Below, one piece after another: positions 18,471-27,699 of a DNA stretch of 64,000 bases. The notes beneath the pieces were generated by a model that was given only the letters and a program-made list of their open reading frames with translations, made no database searches and was not told where the DNA came from. Source of the stretch: Eubacterium sp. (GTDB taxonomy: Bacteria; Bacillota; Clostridia; Lachnospirales; Lachnospiraceae); NCBI GenBank assembly GCA_017430325.1, contig JAFRNE010000038.1, positions 38,848 through 102,847 on the forward strand. Reading direction: 5' to 3'. How positions within the stretch are numbered: position 1 is the first letter of the stretch; each line of letters starts with the position of its first letter. Both the position numbers and the translations under genes were made by a program.

Positions 18471-19199
18471 TTATTTAAATCTAAAACGTCTGAGCAGATA
18501 TATCTTTACAGCAACCAGTACCGCCACATAAAGCGCCGAGTGAGCCAGAATAAGCATCGTTCCCTTAGGATCAAATATATCCGTTTCTCTTACCATATCA
18601 AAGCCGTCCATAAGCGGCGGAAGTATGATATTCAATACTTTTGCCGAGGCCCATTTCTCTATTATCGAAACCTTGCAGATTGCCAGAACAGCTGTCAATA
18701 CTACAAAAAGTATGCTGTTTTTCTTTCTTGTAATTATTCTCTGGTGAAACAGATCACCCAAAGCAATTCCGCAAATGCCATTTCCAATGACTATTAAGGT
18801 TCCGTATAAAACATCAACCGGTTTTAAGGTTCTCGAAAAAAAGCCCTCTTTAAACTTGCTACGAATGAGTGGATATGCTATAACAACCGCCGCGTAGAAT
18901 AACATGATGCTATACAGTACCAGCTCTCTGGAAATATAATAATCCGCGTTTCTTCTGCTGTGCATTATATATATTTCCTCATGAACATCCTTCTCCTTAA
19001 GCTGTATGCTCATGGATATGTACACGCTGATGACAAAAAGGAAAAATCCAGATATAAGAAAGCTGCCTGTAATCTGTACAGGGATCACCGAATACATCAC
19101 GCCAAGAAATGCAACAACCGCAACAGTAGGCATAACAAGCACTGTGCTTTTGATCACATTTGTCATTTTTAGTTTATAAAGGCTAAATATACTCCTCAA
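18471..19199 (-). CDS. ABC transporter permease-like membrane protein
   Basis: Membrane protein of 242 residues with about six hydrophobic segments and no conserved catalytic motif. It follows an ABC ATPase and overlaps its last 17 nt, so it is most simply its membrane partner, in the style of ABC-2 transporters that export peptides or lipids. Start taken as TTG at 19199 because GGAGG lies 9 nt upstream; the ATG at 19166 is the alternative. The substrate is unknown. Confidence 0.7.
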   Translation of the reverse strand: MRSIFSLYKLKMTNVIKSTVLVMPTVAVVAFLGVMYSVIPVQITGSFLISGFFLFVISVYISMSIQLKEKDVHEEIYIMHSRRNADYYISRELVLYSIMLFYAAVVIAYPLIRSKFKEGFFSRTLKPVDVLYGTLIVIGNGICGIALGDLFHQRIITRKKNSILFVVLTAVLAICKVSIIEKWASAKVLNIILPPLMDGFDMVRETDIFDPKGTMLILAHSALYVAVLVAVKIYLLRRFRFK

Positions 19200-19992
19200 T
19201 TCCTATAACCTCCCAGCCATCATCATAAAGCTTCATCACAGTCTCTTTCATCTGTGTTTCCTTCACCTTAAGCATATATTTATTACCACGAAGGATCATT
19301 TTCGGCCAGCATTCATTATCATTTCTTCTGACAAATATTCTGAAGCTTGCTTCGCTGATTGTTTCAAGGTTTTTAAGCTTCCCCTCCTCTATCGTAAATA
19401 TCTTGTCAGAGAGTTCATCCATCAGTTTCTTTTCGTGACAGGACATAAAAATAGTGATTCCCTGTTCCTTCAGCTCGTTTATTTTAGTAATAAATACTTC
19501 CTGTGAATCAGCGTCCTGCCCCGATAAAGGTTCATCAAAAAGAATTATGTCATGAGGAGCCATAAGCGCTTGGATCACTCCAACCTTCTGCAGACTGCCC
19601 TTAGACATATTATTCATTTTGATATATGTCATATCATCAAGGTAAAAATCTTTGATCAACTGTTGAACCTTGCTGTATTTGACGCCTTCCATCTCAGCTA
19701 TTCTTTTCAGGTAATACTCCATCGTGACATCAAGGCCGATGAATTTCTCCGGAACATACGAGAATCTTATCTTACCGAAATACCTAACACGTCCCTGGTT
19801 AATACTCACAATTCCGCCAATAACCTTCAGAAGCGTACTCTTACCGCAGCCATTATGGCCTGCAAAAGCAACCGACTCTCCCTTTACGAAGTCGTGGGAG
19901 ATGCAGTCTAAAACTATATTATTTTCATATGATTTTGAAACGCTTTCCAGCGTTACTATATTTTTATTCATTTCAAACCACTTATTACTCAA
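19183..19992 (-). CDS. ABC transporter ATP-binding protein
   Basis: ATPase subunit with Walker A (GHNGCGKST), a divergent signature (MSKGSLQK instead of LSGGQ), Walker B (IILFDEP) followed by a D-loop (LSGQDAD) and the switch His (MSCHEK). The divergent signature is common in ABC-2-type exporters. Start options are the TTG at 19992, which overlaps the previous stop, or the ATG at 19971 (MNKNIVTLESVSKSY); the first is annotated but the second is about as likely. It forms a three-gene overlapping unit with the upstream acidic protein and the downstream permease. Confidence 0.88.
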   Translation of the reverse strand: MSNKWFEMNKNIVTLESVSKSYENNIVLDCISHDFVKGESVAFAGHNGCGKSTLLKVIGGIVSINQGRVRYFGKIRFSYVPEKFIGLDVTMEYYLKRIAEMEGVKYSKVQQLIKDFYLDDMTYIKMNNMSKGSLQKVGVIQALMAPHDIILFDEPLSGQDADSQEVFITKINELKEQGITIFMSCHEKKLMDELSDKIFTIEEGKLKNLETISEASFRIFVRRNDNECWPKMILRGNKYMLKVKETQMKETVMKLYDDGWEVIGIEEYI

Positions 19993-20581
19993 TCTTCAGC
20001 ATTACATATTCGCCTTCCTGCTTGTTGTAAACGTGCTTTCCGATGATCGTAAGCACCTTTCTGATGTCCTCTATATCATCAGCAGCGAATTCAACGTATG
20101 AATGCTCCTTATCCTCTTCATTTTCCTTCTTATAGTCGTCATAGCAATATATCAGAAACTCATCAAGGATGTCCTCAAGCGGATACTGTGAAACGTAAGG
20201 GTCAGAAGGCTCGTTCTCCTCTAGCTCCGGTTCAGGCTCAAATACGATTGAAGTAACATAGATCATGTTTGGCTCACCGGAATCATCATTATAATTCTCG
20301 AAAATAATATCCTCATCAGTGTCAATACACTCTATCTCACGATAATACTTCTTACCATCGTGAGTTATGATCATATACTCTTCATAGAACTCTCCGGTTC
20401 CCTGTACCCATCCATCAGCTTTCTTTAACTGCTCAGCCAGCTCATTATCACTGCACTGACGAAGTGAATAGCACCCGGTATTTTCTTTCTTTTCTTCAAC
20501 AGTTCTGTATATCATGTCCTCGATCTTCTCGTATTCTGCTGTGTTATACTTTGGTGCTTCATAAAACTTAATATTCTTCAT
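19985..20581 (-). CDS. Acidic protein of unknown function
   Basis: Protein of 198 residues, strongly acidic, with Glu/Asp/Tyr clusters such as VFEPEPELEENEPSDP. There is no membrane segment and no motif I recognise. GAGGAG stands 8 nt before the ATG. Its stop overlaps the start region of the ABC ATPase, so it is probably co-transcribed with the transporter. It may be a regulator or accessory protein of that transporter, but this is guesswork from position. Confidence 0.6.
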   Translation of the reverse strand: MKNIKFYEAPKYNTAEYEKIEDMIYRTVEEKKENTGCYSLRQCSDNELAEQLKKADGWVQGTGEFYEEYMIITHDGKKYYREIECIDTDEDIIFENYNDDSGEPNMIYVTSIVFEPEPELEENEPSDPYVSQYPLEDILDEFLIYCYDDYKKENEEDKEHSYVEFAADDIEDIRKVLTIIGKHVYNKQEGEYVMLKIE

Positions 20582-20599
20582 TGTACTATCTCCTCATCT

Positions 20600-22519
20600 T
20601 TATGATTTCATATTGTTAAACATATCAACCATCTCCTGGAGTTCCAGGTAACGTTCCATCTTTGCTTCTATCTTGGCATCAACCTCTTCCTTTTCCTTGG
20701 TCAGTTCCATAAGATGCGGGAAGTCAGTTGCCGATTTCACCATCTCTTCGTCAAGCTGCGCGCTTCTATCTTCTAATGCCTCGATCTCTCCTTCTATGCT
20801 GTCGTATTCTCTCTGCTCATTATAGTTAAGCCTGGTCTTCTCGCGAGGCTGCTTATAGCTGTTTTTCGCAGACTTTTCTTTTCCTTCAGCAGCACCATCC
20901 GGTTTATTCTTCGCAGACCCTGTTTTATCTTTCGCAGCTGTACTGTTATCGTCTTCAGCTCCGCTGCCTGCACTCTTATGAAGCAAGTAATCACTGTAGC
21001 CGCCTTCACTCTGCATCAGTCTTCCACCGGCCTCAAAAGAAAATATCCTTGTAACCACTCTGTCCAGGAAATACCTGTCATGGGAAACCGTAATAACGAT
21101 TCCCGCAAAGCTGTCCAAAAAGTCCTCCAGGATTCTGAGAGTCTGTATATCCAGATCATTTGTCGGCTCGTCGAGGATTATGACATTCGGTGCTTCCATA
21201 AGTATCTTCAGCAGATAGAGCCTTCTCTTCTCGCCACCCGAAAGCTTCTCGATAGGCGCATATTGCATATTTGCATCAAAAAGGAAGCGCTCGCACATTA
21301 CGGAAGCCGAAGTCAGTCCCTCAGTGGTTCTGACATATTCAGCCGTATCCTTGATGTAATCGATGACACGCATTCTCTCGATCTTCTTGATCCTTGCACT
21401 GTCGATCTTCGCATAACCGGTACCGTCAAAATCAGCCGCCGCCCTGTAAAGTGCTTCATTCTCCTGGCTGAAATACCCGATCTTGATGGTCTGGCCCACC
21501 TCGATCTCACCGCTGTCAGGCTTAAACTCGCCAACTATGCATTTAAGCAGTGTAGACTTCCCGCAGCCGTTCGGTCCGATGATCCCAACACGGTCCAGCT
21601 TTCTGAAACTGTACGAAAAATCACTGAATAAGGTTCTGTCTCCATAGCTCTTTGAAACCTTATCCAGTATGATAGTTTTATTTCCCATTCTCTGAGGCAG
21701 TGAGCTGAGTGCGATATTTCTCTCTTCCTCAGGCTTCTGCCTGTCGCGAAGCTCCTCAAACCTCTTGATATGAGCCTTCTGCTTCGTAGATCTCGCTCTC
21801 GCACCACGCCTGATCCAGGCAAGATCCTTCCTGTAAAGCGTTGCCGCCTTCCTTTCAGCCGCCTTCTCAAAGTCGAGCCTCTGTGCCTTCAGCTCCAGAT
21901 ATCCGGAGTAGTTGGCAGTATATCTATATGCATTTCCTTTATCTATCTCTATTATCTGATCGGTCACTTCATCCAAAAAATACCTGTCATGCGTAACCAT
22001 AAGGATGGCTCCTCTGTATCTTTTCAGGAAATCCTCAAGCCATTCGATCATCTCTGAATCAAGGTGGTTCGTCGGCTCATCAAGTATCAGCAGGTCAGCC
22101 GGAGTCATGACAGCAGCCACAAGAGCCGCTCTCTTCTTCTGTCCGCCCGAAAGGATCGAAGGGCTGCATTCCGGATCATTTATACCCATCTTGGCAAGAT
22201 TCGCCTTGATCCCGCCCATCTTGTCCCAGTGATCTCCACCGGCATAGATCGCATCGGTAATATTTTCCAGAAGCGTCTTGTTCATGTCGAATTCCGGATT
22301 CTGTGGAAGATATGAGATACGTATATCATTGCCCATGACCACCTTACCGTCGTCCGCCGCGATCTTCCCTGCGGTAATCGCCAGAAGCGTCGACTTTCCG
22401 GTTCCGTTGGCACCAACCACGCCGATCTTATCTGCACTGTCTATTCCGATGCACACGTCACGGAGCACCGGCTTCTCCATATATGTTTTAGAAATATTTT
22501 CAAGGTTTAAAATGTTCAT
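20600..22519 (-). CDS. ABC-F family ATPase (Uup/YdiF-like)
   Basis: Soluble protein of 639 residues with two ABC domains and no membrane part. Walker A motifs are GANGTGKST and GPNGCGKST; signatures are LSGGQKKRAAL and LSGGEKRRLYL; Walker B regions LLILDEPTNHLD and VIILDEPTNDLD. The linker (RGARARSTKQKAHIKRFEEL) and the C-terminal coiled coil (YDSIEGEIEALEDRSAQL) are characteristic of ABC-F translation factors, which act on ribosomes; some confer antibiotic resistance. The start ATG at 22519 shares ATGA with the stop of the upstream gene, favouring coupling. The charged linker before the coiled coil (KDKTGSAKNKPDG) is a simple spacer. Confidence 0.93.
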   Translation of the reverse strand: MNILNLENISKTYMEKPVLRDVCIGIDSADKIGVVGANGTGKSTLLAITAGKIAADDGKVVMGNDIRISYLPQNPEFDMNKTLLENITDAIYAGGDHWDKMGGIKANLAKMGINDPECSPSILSGGQKKRAALVAAVMTPADLLILDEPTNHLDSEMIEWLEDFLKRYRGAILMVTHDRYFLDEVTDQIIEIDKGNAYRYTANYSGYLELKAQRLDFEKAAERKAATLYRKDLAWIRRGARARSTKQKAHIKRFEELRDRQKPEEERNIALSSLPQRMGNKTIILDKVSKSYGDRTLFSDFSYSFRKLDRVGIIGPNGCGKSTLLKCIVGEFKPDSGEIEVGQTIKIGYFSQENEALYRAAADFDGTGYAKIDSARIKKIERMRVIDYIKDTAEYVRTTEGLTSASVMCERFLFDANMQYAPIEKLSGGEKRRLYLLKILMEAPNVIILDEPTNDLDIQTLRILEDFLDSFAGIVITVSHDRYFLDRVVTRIFSFEAGGRLMQSEGGYSDYLLHKSAGSGAEDDNSTAAKDKTGSAKNKPDGAAEGKEKSAKNSYKQPREKTRLNYNEQREYDSIEGEIEALEDRSAQLDEEMVKSATDFPHLMELTKEKEEVDAKIEAKMERYLELQEMVDMFNNMKS

Positions 22520-23547
22520 CCTATAGTTCCCATCGGCTCGACCTCGATCCCCAGCGGGTCGCAAACCTTTCTCAGCTTCTCAGCATCCTTATCATTGCCA
22601 AATATAAGCATCTTCTTCAGATTCTTAAACTGCTTCAGCTCAGCCTCGGTGAGCGTGTTAAAGTCAAAACGTTCGTCCTCGCCGTCCCACTCAGGCGCGA
22701 TATTCATGTATATATCGTCGTCGCCATCCATATTTATCTCTGTCACAAGGTCAGCCAGCCTCGCCGGGATCGGCAGCTCCTTAAAGTAATTCACAGCCGC
22801 CCTGACATTGTTGCTGGTCTCAAGGTTCCAGTGGCCCTTCTTGAAAGCCATATAATCATATATATCAAAATACGGCTTCAGCGTCTCCTGGTTATACATC
22901 AGCTCATTTATGACCGCCAGCTTGAAGTTGAAGGTATCGAATACCAGACACTCCTCCTCCGGCATCTCGATATTGTAATTCTCCTTACTCTTCGGACGCT
23001 CCGGCTTAAAGGTGATATTTATGTCCTTCAGGATCTGCTTGTCATCGTATAGCGGCTTCTTATCCTCGGTATAAATACTGGTCTGCATATGAAGCCACTC
23101 CTTCTTACCCTCTGCGTTCCTCCCCTGTGGCGTATAACCATAACCACCCGCTTCTTTCCATGTATTTTCCATATCGATCCTCTCACCAAGAACAGTCAGG
23201 TCGCCCTTATAGCACCCTTTAGGCTGTGTATCGAAAAAGGAGTAAACCTTCTTACCCGTAACGTACAGAGTCATCCCTATAATTATATGATCTTTGTCGA
23301 CAAAAGCCTTTTTCTTCTTCAGATTGCTCAGATATTCCGGCGATCCTTCAAAATCAATCCCCAGCTCATCGTAAATATACGAAATATGCTTTCCGCACTT
23401 CTCATCAATATTAAGGCGCGCCTCACCCAGCACAGCCTTGACCTCCTCGTAGGAAAGCGGAAACTTCAGAAGCGTTCCGTTTATAGTTATCGCATCATCC
23501 ATAACATCTATATTTTCTATTTTTTTAATCTTCTCACTCTTTGACAT
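22516..23547 (-). CDS. Unknown protein, DUF7738/DUF6892-like
   Basis: Soluble protein of 343 residues. The N-terminal part (INGTLLKFPLSYEEVKAVLGE) resembles what I remember of DUF7738, and the C-terminal part (FDTFNFKLAVINELMYN) of DUF6892, two domains often found together in proteins of unknown function; this is from memory and unverified. A WxKE..GYGYTPQG stretch lies between. The gene overlaps the ABC-F gene by 4 nt, so they are translated together. No function is proposed. Confidence 0.7.
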   Translation of the reverse strand: MSKSEKIKKIENIDVMDDAITINGTLLKFPLSYEEVKAVLGEARLNIDEKCGKHISYIYDELGIDFEGSPEYLSNLKKKKAFVDKDHIIIGMTLYVTGKKVYSFFDTQPKGCYKGDLTVLGERIDMENTWKEAGGYGYTPQGRNAEGKKEWLHMQTSIYTEDKKPLYDDKQILKDINITFKPERPKSKENYNIEMPEEECLVFDTFNFKLAVINELMYNQETLKPYFDIYDYMAFKKGHWNLETSNNVRAAVNYFKELPIPARLADLVTEINMDGDDDIYMNIAPEWDGEDERFDFNTLTEAELKQFKNLKKMLIFGNDKDAEKLRKVCDPLGIEVEPMGTIG

Positions 23548-23598
23548 TCCTATGCCTCCAAACTATCTATCAGCAAGACTAATCTTTTCTACAATAAA

Positions 23599-24195
23599 CT
23601 ATCCAACAATATTTCGTATCGTCTCCCAGTCGAAGCATCTTGTATAGCCCTCTCCCGGAAATACAGCCTCGCGATTCCACGGACGATCATAAACCAGCAC
23701 CTTCAGCTCCGGCAGATGATCAAAGAACTTGAAAGCTGTCGGCGAATCTTCTACAGCCACATCAAAATGCATCTTATAATAGTCCTCAAGCTCCAGACTG
23801 AAACTGCTGTTTCTGATGAAATTGTCTCTGCCGTATTTATTCAGGCAATACAGCTTAACCCTCTCAAGCCCATGCTCGTCCAGCCATGCACGCGACGGTT
23901 CAAACGCACTGAAGGGTCTTCCGGTTATTATTGACACTTCATGACCGCTGTCTATCCAGCCGTTAACTACCTCTACAGCTCCCGGCGTCTCATCATAAGT
24001 GATCAGAACCTCCGGCCTGTGAGCCTCTATCATCATCTTCTCAAAATCATCGTCCGTCAGTGAAAATGATTTCTGTAAGTCAAAATATCTTATCTTCTCG
24101 TATGGAATGTCCAGCCCGAACATTCTGTCTATAAGCCCCGAGAAATATCTTGCAGTCTCACACAGACAATCATCAAAATCAACGTATATATTCAT
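23599..24195 (-). CDS. HAD-family 5'-nucleotidase, NT5C type
   Basis: Protein of 198 residues with HAD motif I in IYVDFDDCLCE (nucleophile Asp6, acid Asp8), motif II in VSIITGRP and an acidic motif IV in VAVEDSPTAF. The layout is that of NT5C-type 5'(3')-deoxyribonucleotidases and related small HAD phosphatases. Likely a cytoplasmic nucleotide or sugar-phosphate phosphatase; substrate unknown. It stands between the DUF gene and another HAD gene, all on the minus strand. Confidence 0.8.
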   Translation of the reverse strand: MNIYVDFDDCLCETARYFSGLIDRMFGLDIPYEKIRYFDLQKSFSLTDDDFEKMMIEAHRPEVLITYDETPGAVEVVNGWIDSGHEVSIITGRPFSAFEPSRAWLDEHGLERVKLYCLNKYGRDNFIRNSSFSLELEDYYKMHFDVAVEDSPTAFKFFDHLPELKVLVYDRPWNREAVFPGEGYTRCFDWETIRNIVG

Positions 24196-24327
24196 CTTAT
24201 TTCCTCAATCTGCCGACAGTGCCGGCACAATTATTTCAGCATTTATATTATACAATCATCTTCAAAAGCATCTATAATCCATCAATTATGATCGTGATAT
24301 TAGACTAACACTTTTGAGCTGTCATGC

Positions 24328-25050
24328 TTATGCCATTAATAAAGACCATTTATACAGAACATCATATAGTTCATCATATGACGACGCGCAGTAATCTATT
24401 TCATATTCCTTAATGGCCGCCTCCACATCTCCAGCAGGCATGAACCAGACTGACAATAACTCAGCATTCTTTGCACCAAGCATATCTGAAGTAAGCGAAT
24501 CACCTACAACTATGCAGGAATCTTTCGGTTCGTGGATACTCTCAAGAACCATATCAAAATATTCAGTCGCAGGCTTGTTGACGCCCATATCTTCACTGAC
24601 AAATATTCCATCAATGTATTTGCCAAGTCCTGTGGACGCAATTCTCCCCTTGGCGTTAATCGTCGCACCATTGGTAACGATATAGATTTTTGAATTCGCG
24701 ATATCGCTTTTGATCTTCTTCACCAGCTCCAAAGCGCCATCCATAAGCACGCCGTTTTCTGACATCGTTCTTATGAAGTCACTGTTAACCGTAAACGGAT
24801 CAAGCTTACTCGAATCGCCCTCACACAAGCTGAACATGTAATTAAACCTAAGCTCAAAAAGCTCAGCCCTGGTTATTTTACCCTTTTCCAGCTCTCCCCA
24901 CAATTCTTTATTATAGCTTTTGAACGCCTTGTAAATATCATCCGAGTACGACAGACCATTTTTCGTCAACACCTTTCCCAGCGCGATCTCCTCTGACGCA
25001 TGAAAATTCAGCAAGGTCTGATCCAGATCAAAAAGAAAATTCCTGTTCAT
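24328..25050 (-). CDS. HAD phosphatase, YjjG-like pyrimidine nucleotidase
   Basis: Protein of 240 residues. HAD motif I is FLFDLDQTLLNF, motif II IYIVTNGA, motif III the Lys in GVNKPATEYF, motif IV VVGDSLTSDMLGA. The combination fits the YjjG/YfnB group, which clears non-canonical pyrimidine nucleotides in related species. The cap domain lies between motifs I and II. Preceded by a 76-bp gap from the HEAT-like gene. Confidence 0.85.
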   Translation of the reverse strand: MNRNFLFDLDQTLLNFHASEEIALGKVLTKNGLSYSDDIYKAFKSYNKELWGELEKGKITRAELFELRFNYMFSLCEGDSSKLDPFTVNSDFIRTMSENGVLMDGALELVKKIKSDIANSKIYIVTNGATINAKGRIASTGLGKYIDGIFVSEDMGVNKPATEYFDMVLESIHEPKDSCIVVGDSLTSDMLGAKNAELLSVWFMPAGDVEAAIKEYEIDYCASSYDELYDVLYKWSLLMA

Positions 25051-25126
25051 CGTTTATACCCTGTACTTTTTAGCCTCATCATCCAGTATTTAACAAAAAA
25101 TCATCAATTTATCATTATGTTTGAAT

Positions 25127-26194
25127 TCACCAAATATCTATCGTATTTCCACGTTCTGCAGAATACCTTGAATCGTAATCGTCTCCGGAATAGTCCTCCA
25201 CATTGCAGGTGTAGTCAAAAGTCTTCGGGAAATCCTTTTCTATCTGCTCGGTCATAATACCGTTTTCATGCAGAAGCTTAATACAATTGCAGACGTTTGG
25301 GAGCTTATCCCACGCATTTGTGTCCATTTTATCCGTCAATTCACTAAATATGTTTCTTAAAAACGGATAGATTATCTCAACTTCAGCCAGAAGAACTTCA
25401 TCTGATTTGATACAATCAGGATAATCCTTCTGAAGTGATCCCGGAGTATCTGTACAATACGCCATTATGCGACCTGCTGCATCATGAGCCAATGCAAGAA
25501 GCCTGATCTCCCAATACGAATCAAGCGGTTTTGCAATGATAACAGGTGCAAGCTCCTTCCTAAGAGCAGGAAGTACTGCGCTTGTATCATTCAACCGACG
25601 CACAGCATTAACTCTTGCAGAAATACTCTTTGATTCAGTCACGATTTTTTGCAGCAGTTCACTGCTATTTACTTTTTTAGTACTATCCTCCGCAGCATGA
25701 CCAATCATGCCATTTATCGCGATTCCAGCCAGGACCTCTTCATCTTGAAGCGCTTCTATGGCATTACTTGAAACGCCTAAATACCACGGTCCATATGCTT
25801 CAGCTTCATTTAGAGCAGCTTTTTCCAGCAATACTGTATTTTCTATATTCTGTACAATTATCGCCTGTATCCGGTGGCTGCCACACTTATCAAAGAGCTC
25901 TTCAAGCCTATTCTGCTCACCCAGCCCTTTTAACGTTTTGGCAGCGGAAATAAATCTTTCCTCATTGTATTTATCAGGTCCATCCATCGGCTTCCCCGAA
26001 GAAAACTCCATCAAAACCATTTCACAAACTTCAGGATCTTTCAACTTCTTTATAGCGACAGCCCGCAATCTGTCGCCAAGCTCCGGATCCAGAGAAGCTG
26101 CTTTCAGCTTCTTTGTACTATTCTCTTCCTCCAGAGCCGCAGCCCTCTCTCCATAGCTTTTCTTCTCGTTATAATATATAGGTTTAAAGAGCAA
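25127..26194 (-). CDS. HEAT-like repeat protein of unknown function
   Basis: Protein of about 355 residues built of short helical pairs (for example DRLRAVAIKKLKDPEVCEMVL, VSSNAIEALQDEEVLAGIAI and SARVNAVRRLNDTSAVLPAL), suggesting a HEAT/ARM-type solenoid. No signal peptide or catalytic motif is seen. The start is probably TTG at 26194, with GAGGAG 8 nt upstream; two GTG codons at 26203 and 26200 overlap that site. It directly follows the transglutaminase-like lipoprotein gene (22 nt), so the pair may be one unit. Function unknown. Confidence 0.65.
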   Translation of the reverse strand: MLFKPIYYNEKKSYGERAAALEEENSTKKLKAASLDPELGDRLRAVAIKKLKDPEVCEMVLMEFSSGKPMDGPDKYNEERFISAAKTLKGLGEQNRLEELFDKCGSHRIQAIIVQNIENTVLLEKAALNEAEAYGPWYLGVSSNAIEALQDEEVLAGIAINGMIGHAAEDSTKKVNSSELLQKIVTESKSISARVNAVRRLNDTSAVLPALRKELAPVIIAKPLDSYWEIRLLALAHDAAGRIMAYCTDTPGSLQKDYPDCIKSDEVLLAEVEIIYPFLRNIFSELTDKMDTNAWDKLPNVCNCIKLLHENGIMTEQIEKDFPKTFDYTCNVEDYSGDDYDSRYSAERGNTIDIW

Positions 26195-26216
26195 ATACAC
26201 CACTCCTCTTTACGAT

Positions 26217-27353
26217 TTAATACCCCGAATAATCAAACTCCAGGTTCTGCCAAACGCCATTATCATCGATATATTTACAGTACAGAACATCCTTTTCGGT
26301 ATCTATTGCCTCAAACTTTGTATTCCATATAGGTGAAAATTTGTCATCATTGGCAACAAATTCCGGAACCGGATGATCCTGCGAATAATTGCTGGTAATA
26401 CGATATGTTGACCTGTCAAAATCATCATAATTGCTTCTGCGATCATCATTCATCATAAGATAACTGAGCGTATTATCATCAAGAACAAAGGTCGGATCAA
26501 TATGATACTCATGACCGTTTATCTTAACATAGCTCCATGCGTGAGACATGTTATCATACCCACGTATTCCACTCATTGTAGTCGCCTCAACTCCCGCCTG
26601 AAGCAGTATATATGAATATGCTGTCGATATTTCCTGACAAATGCCTGTTCCTTTATCCAGGAAGTTAATACTGCTTAGTTCAACAAATTCACCTGCTTGT
26701 TTCCTTTCATAGAGATCATAATCATATGTGTAATGATGTGCAAAATAATTATAGAGTGCGATGGCCTTCTCAAAATCAGAATAATCATCTTCCATCGATT
26801 CATTAAGTATTTCCACGATCATATTTTCAAAATCGGAAATACGCTTTAAAACCTGCTCATGATCACATTTATAATTAAAGTGTGCAATACCGTCGATCAC
26901 GGCAGTTTCCTCAGGCAGCGGATAGTCAAGCACATCAACCAGTACAGGGAATAATCTCTCAGGAAACTGCCCCATAACCCAGCGATAGGTTTCATAATCA
27001 GGGCACTCAAAGGTATCCTCTCCTGCCAATACTGCATCAACCAGATTGTACCAGGTCTCACACATCGTTTCGCCAAAGAGGTCTTTCATGTATCCACTGC
27101 AAACCTTAGGCTTGAATTCATAGTGTCCCGGCTGCTTTTCCGGAACCGTCGGGTCCTCTGCAACCTCCTCATCTGAAGTTTTATCCTCAGCAGTCTTATC
27201 TTCTGTAGTTTTATCTTCTGTAACGTCGACAGTGCTTGAAGCCTCAGTCTTCGCCACCTCAGTATTTTCCTTTTTATCTTTCTTTGATCCACAACCCTGC
27301 AGCATCGAAAATGCTAGGCACGCCATTATTATTAAGCTAATACGTTTCTTCAT
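26217..27353 (-). CDS. Lipoprotein with transglutaminase-like domain
   Basis: Precursor of 378 residues with a lipoprotein signal (MKKRISLIIMACLAFSMLQGC; lipobox Cys21), a Lys/Thr/Glu/Asp linker with repeats of the TTEDKT type, and a C-terminal transglutaminase-core domain. The catalytic triad is visible: Cys in DKGTGICQEIS, His in MSHAWSYVKI and Asp in YHIDPTF. Such extracytoplasmic domains act as cysteine proteases or amidases on cell-wall or protein substrates. Anchored on the outer face of the membrane. Substrate unknown. Confidence 0.88.
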   Translation of the reverse strand: MKKRISLIIMACLAFSMLQGCGSKKDKKENTEVAKTEASSTVDVTEDKTTEDKTAEDKTSDEEVAEDPTVPEKQPGHYEFKPKVCSGYMKDLFGETMCETWYNLVDAVLAGEDTFECPDYETYRWVMGQFPERLFPVLVDVLDYPLPEETAVIDGIAHFNYKCDHEQVLKRISDFENMIVEILNESMEDDYSDFEKAIALYNYFAHHYTYDYDLYERKQAGEFVELSSINFLDKGTGICQEISTAYSYILLQAGVEATTMSGIRGYDNMSHAWSYVKINGHEYHIDPTFVLDDNTLSYLMMNDDRRSNYDDFDRSTYRITSNYSQDHPVPEFVANDDKFSPIWNTKFEAIDTEKDVLYCKYIDDNGVWQNLEFDYSGY

Positions 27354-27477
27354 ATTATCCCCTTTTCATGCAAATATTATTTAATTTTATCATAAATAAG
27401 ATGACAAATCACGAAAAAGTATAAAAAGAGCATGTCTGATCAGATTTATCTTGTTTATCTTATTTTTTCAAAACAGC

Positions 27478-27506
27478 TTGACAATTAACCTATTTAAGTA
27501 GATACT
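27478..27506 (+). promoter_or_regulatory. Promoter of tRNA-Pro
   Basis: TTGACA (27478-27483) and GATACT (27501-27506) with a 17-bp spacer on the plus strand, 53 nt before the mature tRNA. A small palindromic hairpin (ATGCGAAGCGCAT, 27524-27536) lies in the leader. Confidence 0.6.
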
Positions 27507-27558
27507 GTATAGGTGTTTGAAAAATGCGAAGCGCATAGGTCGCAGAACAATTCAATAA

Positions 27559-27632
27559 CGGTGCGTGGCTCAGCTTGGTAGAGCGCTGCGTTCGGGACGC
27601 AGAGGTCGCAGGTTCAAATCCTGTCGCACCGA
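27559..27632 (+). tRNA. tRNA-Pro(CGG)
   Basis: Complete cloverleaf of 74 nt: acceptor CGGTGCG/CGCACCG, D-stem GCTC/GAGC, anticodon stem CTGCG/CGCAG with loop TTCGGGA (anticodon CGG), T-stem GCAGG/CCTGT with loop TTCAAAT, discriminator A. CCA is not encoded. It stands alone, on the strand opposite to its neighbours, and is the left edge of the accessory region. Confidence 0.97.
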
Positions 27633-27637
27633 CAACG

Positions 27638-27675
27638 AAAAAAGGATGTTTCACGGATGTGTAACATCCTTTTTT
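27638..27675. terminator. Terminator after tRNA-Pro
   Basis: AAAAAAGGATGTT / AACATCCTTTTTT, a symmetric stem with a 12-nt loop, just 5 nt after the tRNA. It can act on both strands. Confidence 0.85.
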
Positions 27676-27699
27676 CATTTTTATGTGAAATGATATAAC

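Noticed and set aside
27490..27678. Minus-strand frame containing VGATGFEPATSASRTQ
   Set aside because: Antisense of tRNA-Pro and its terminator; this peptide is a well-known false ORF opposite tRNA genes.
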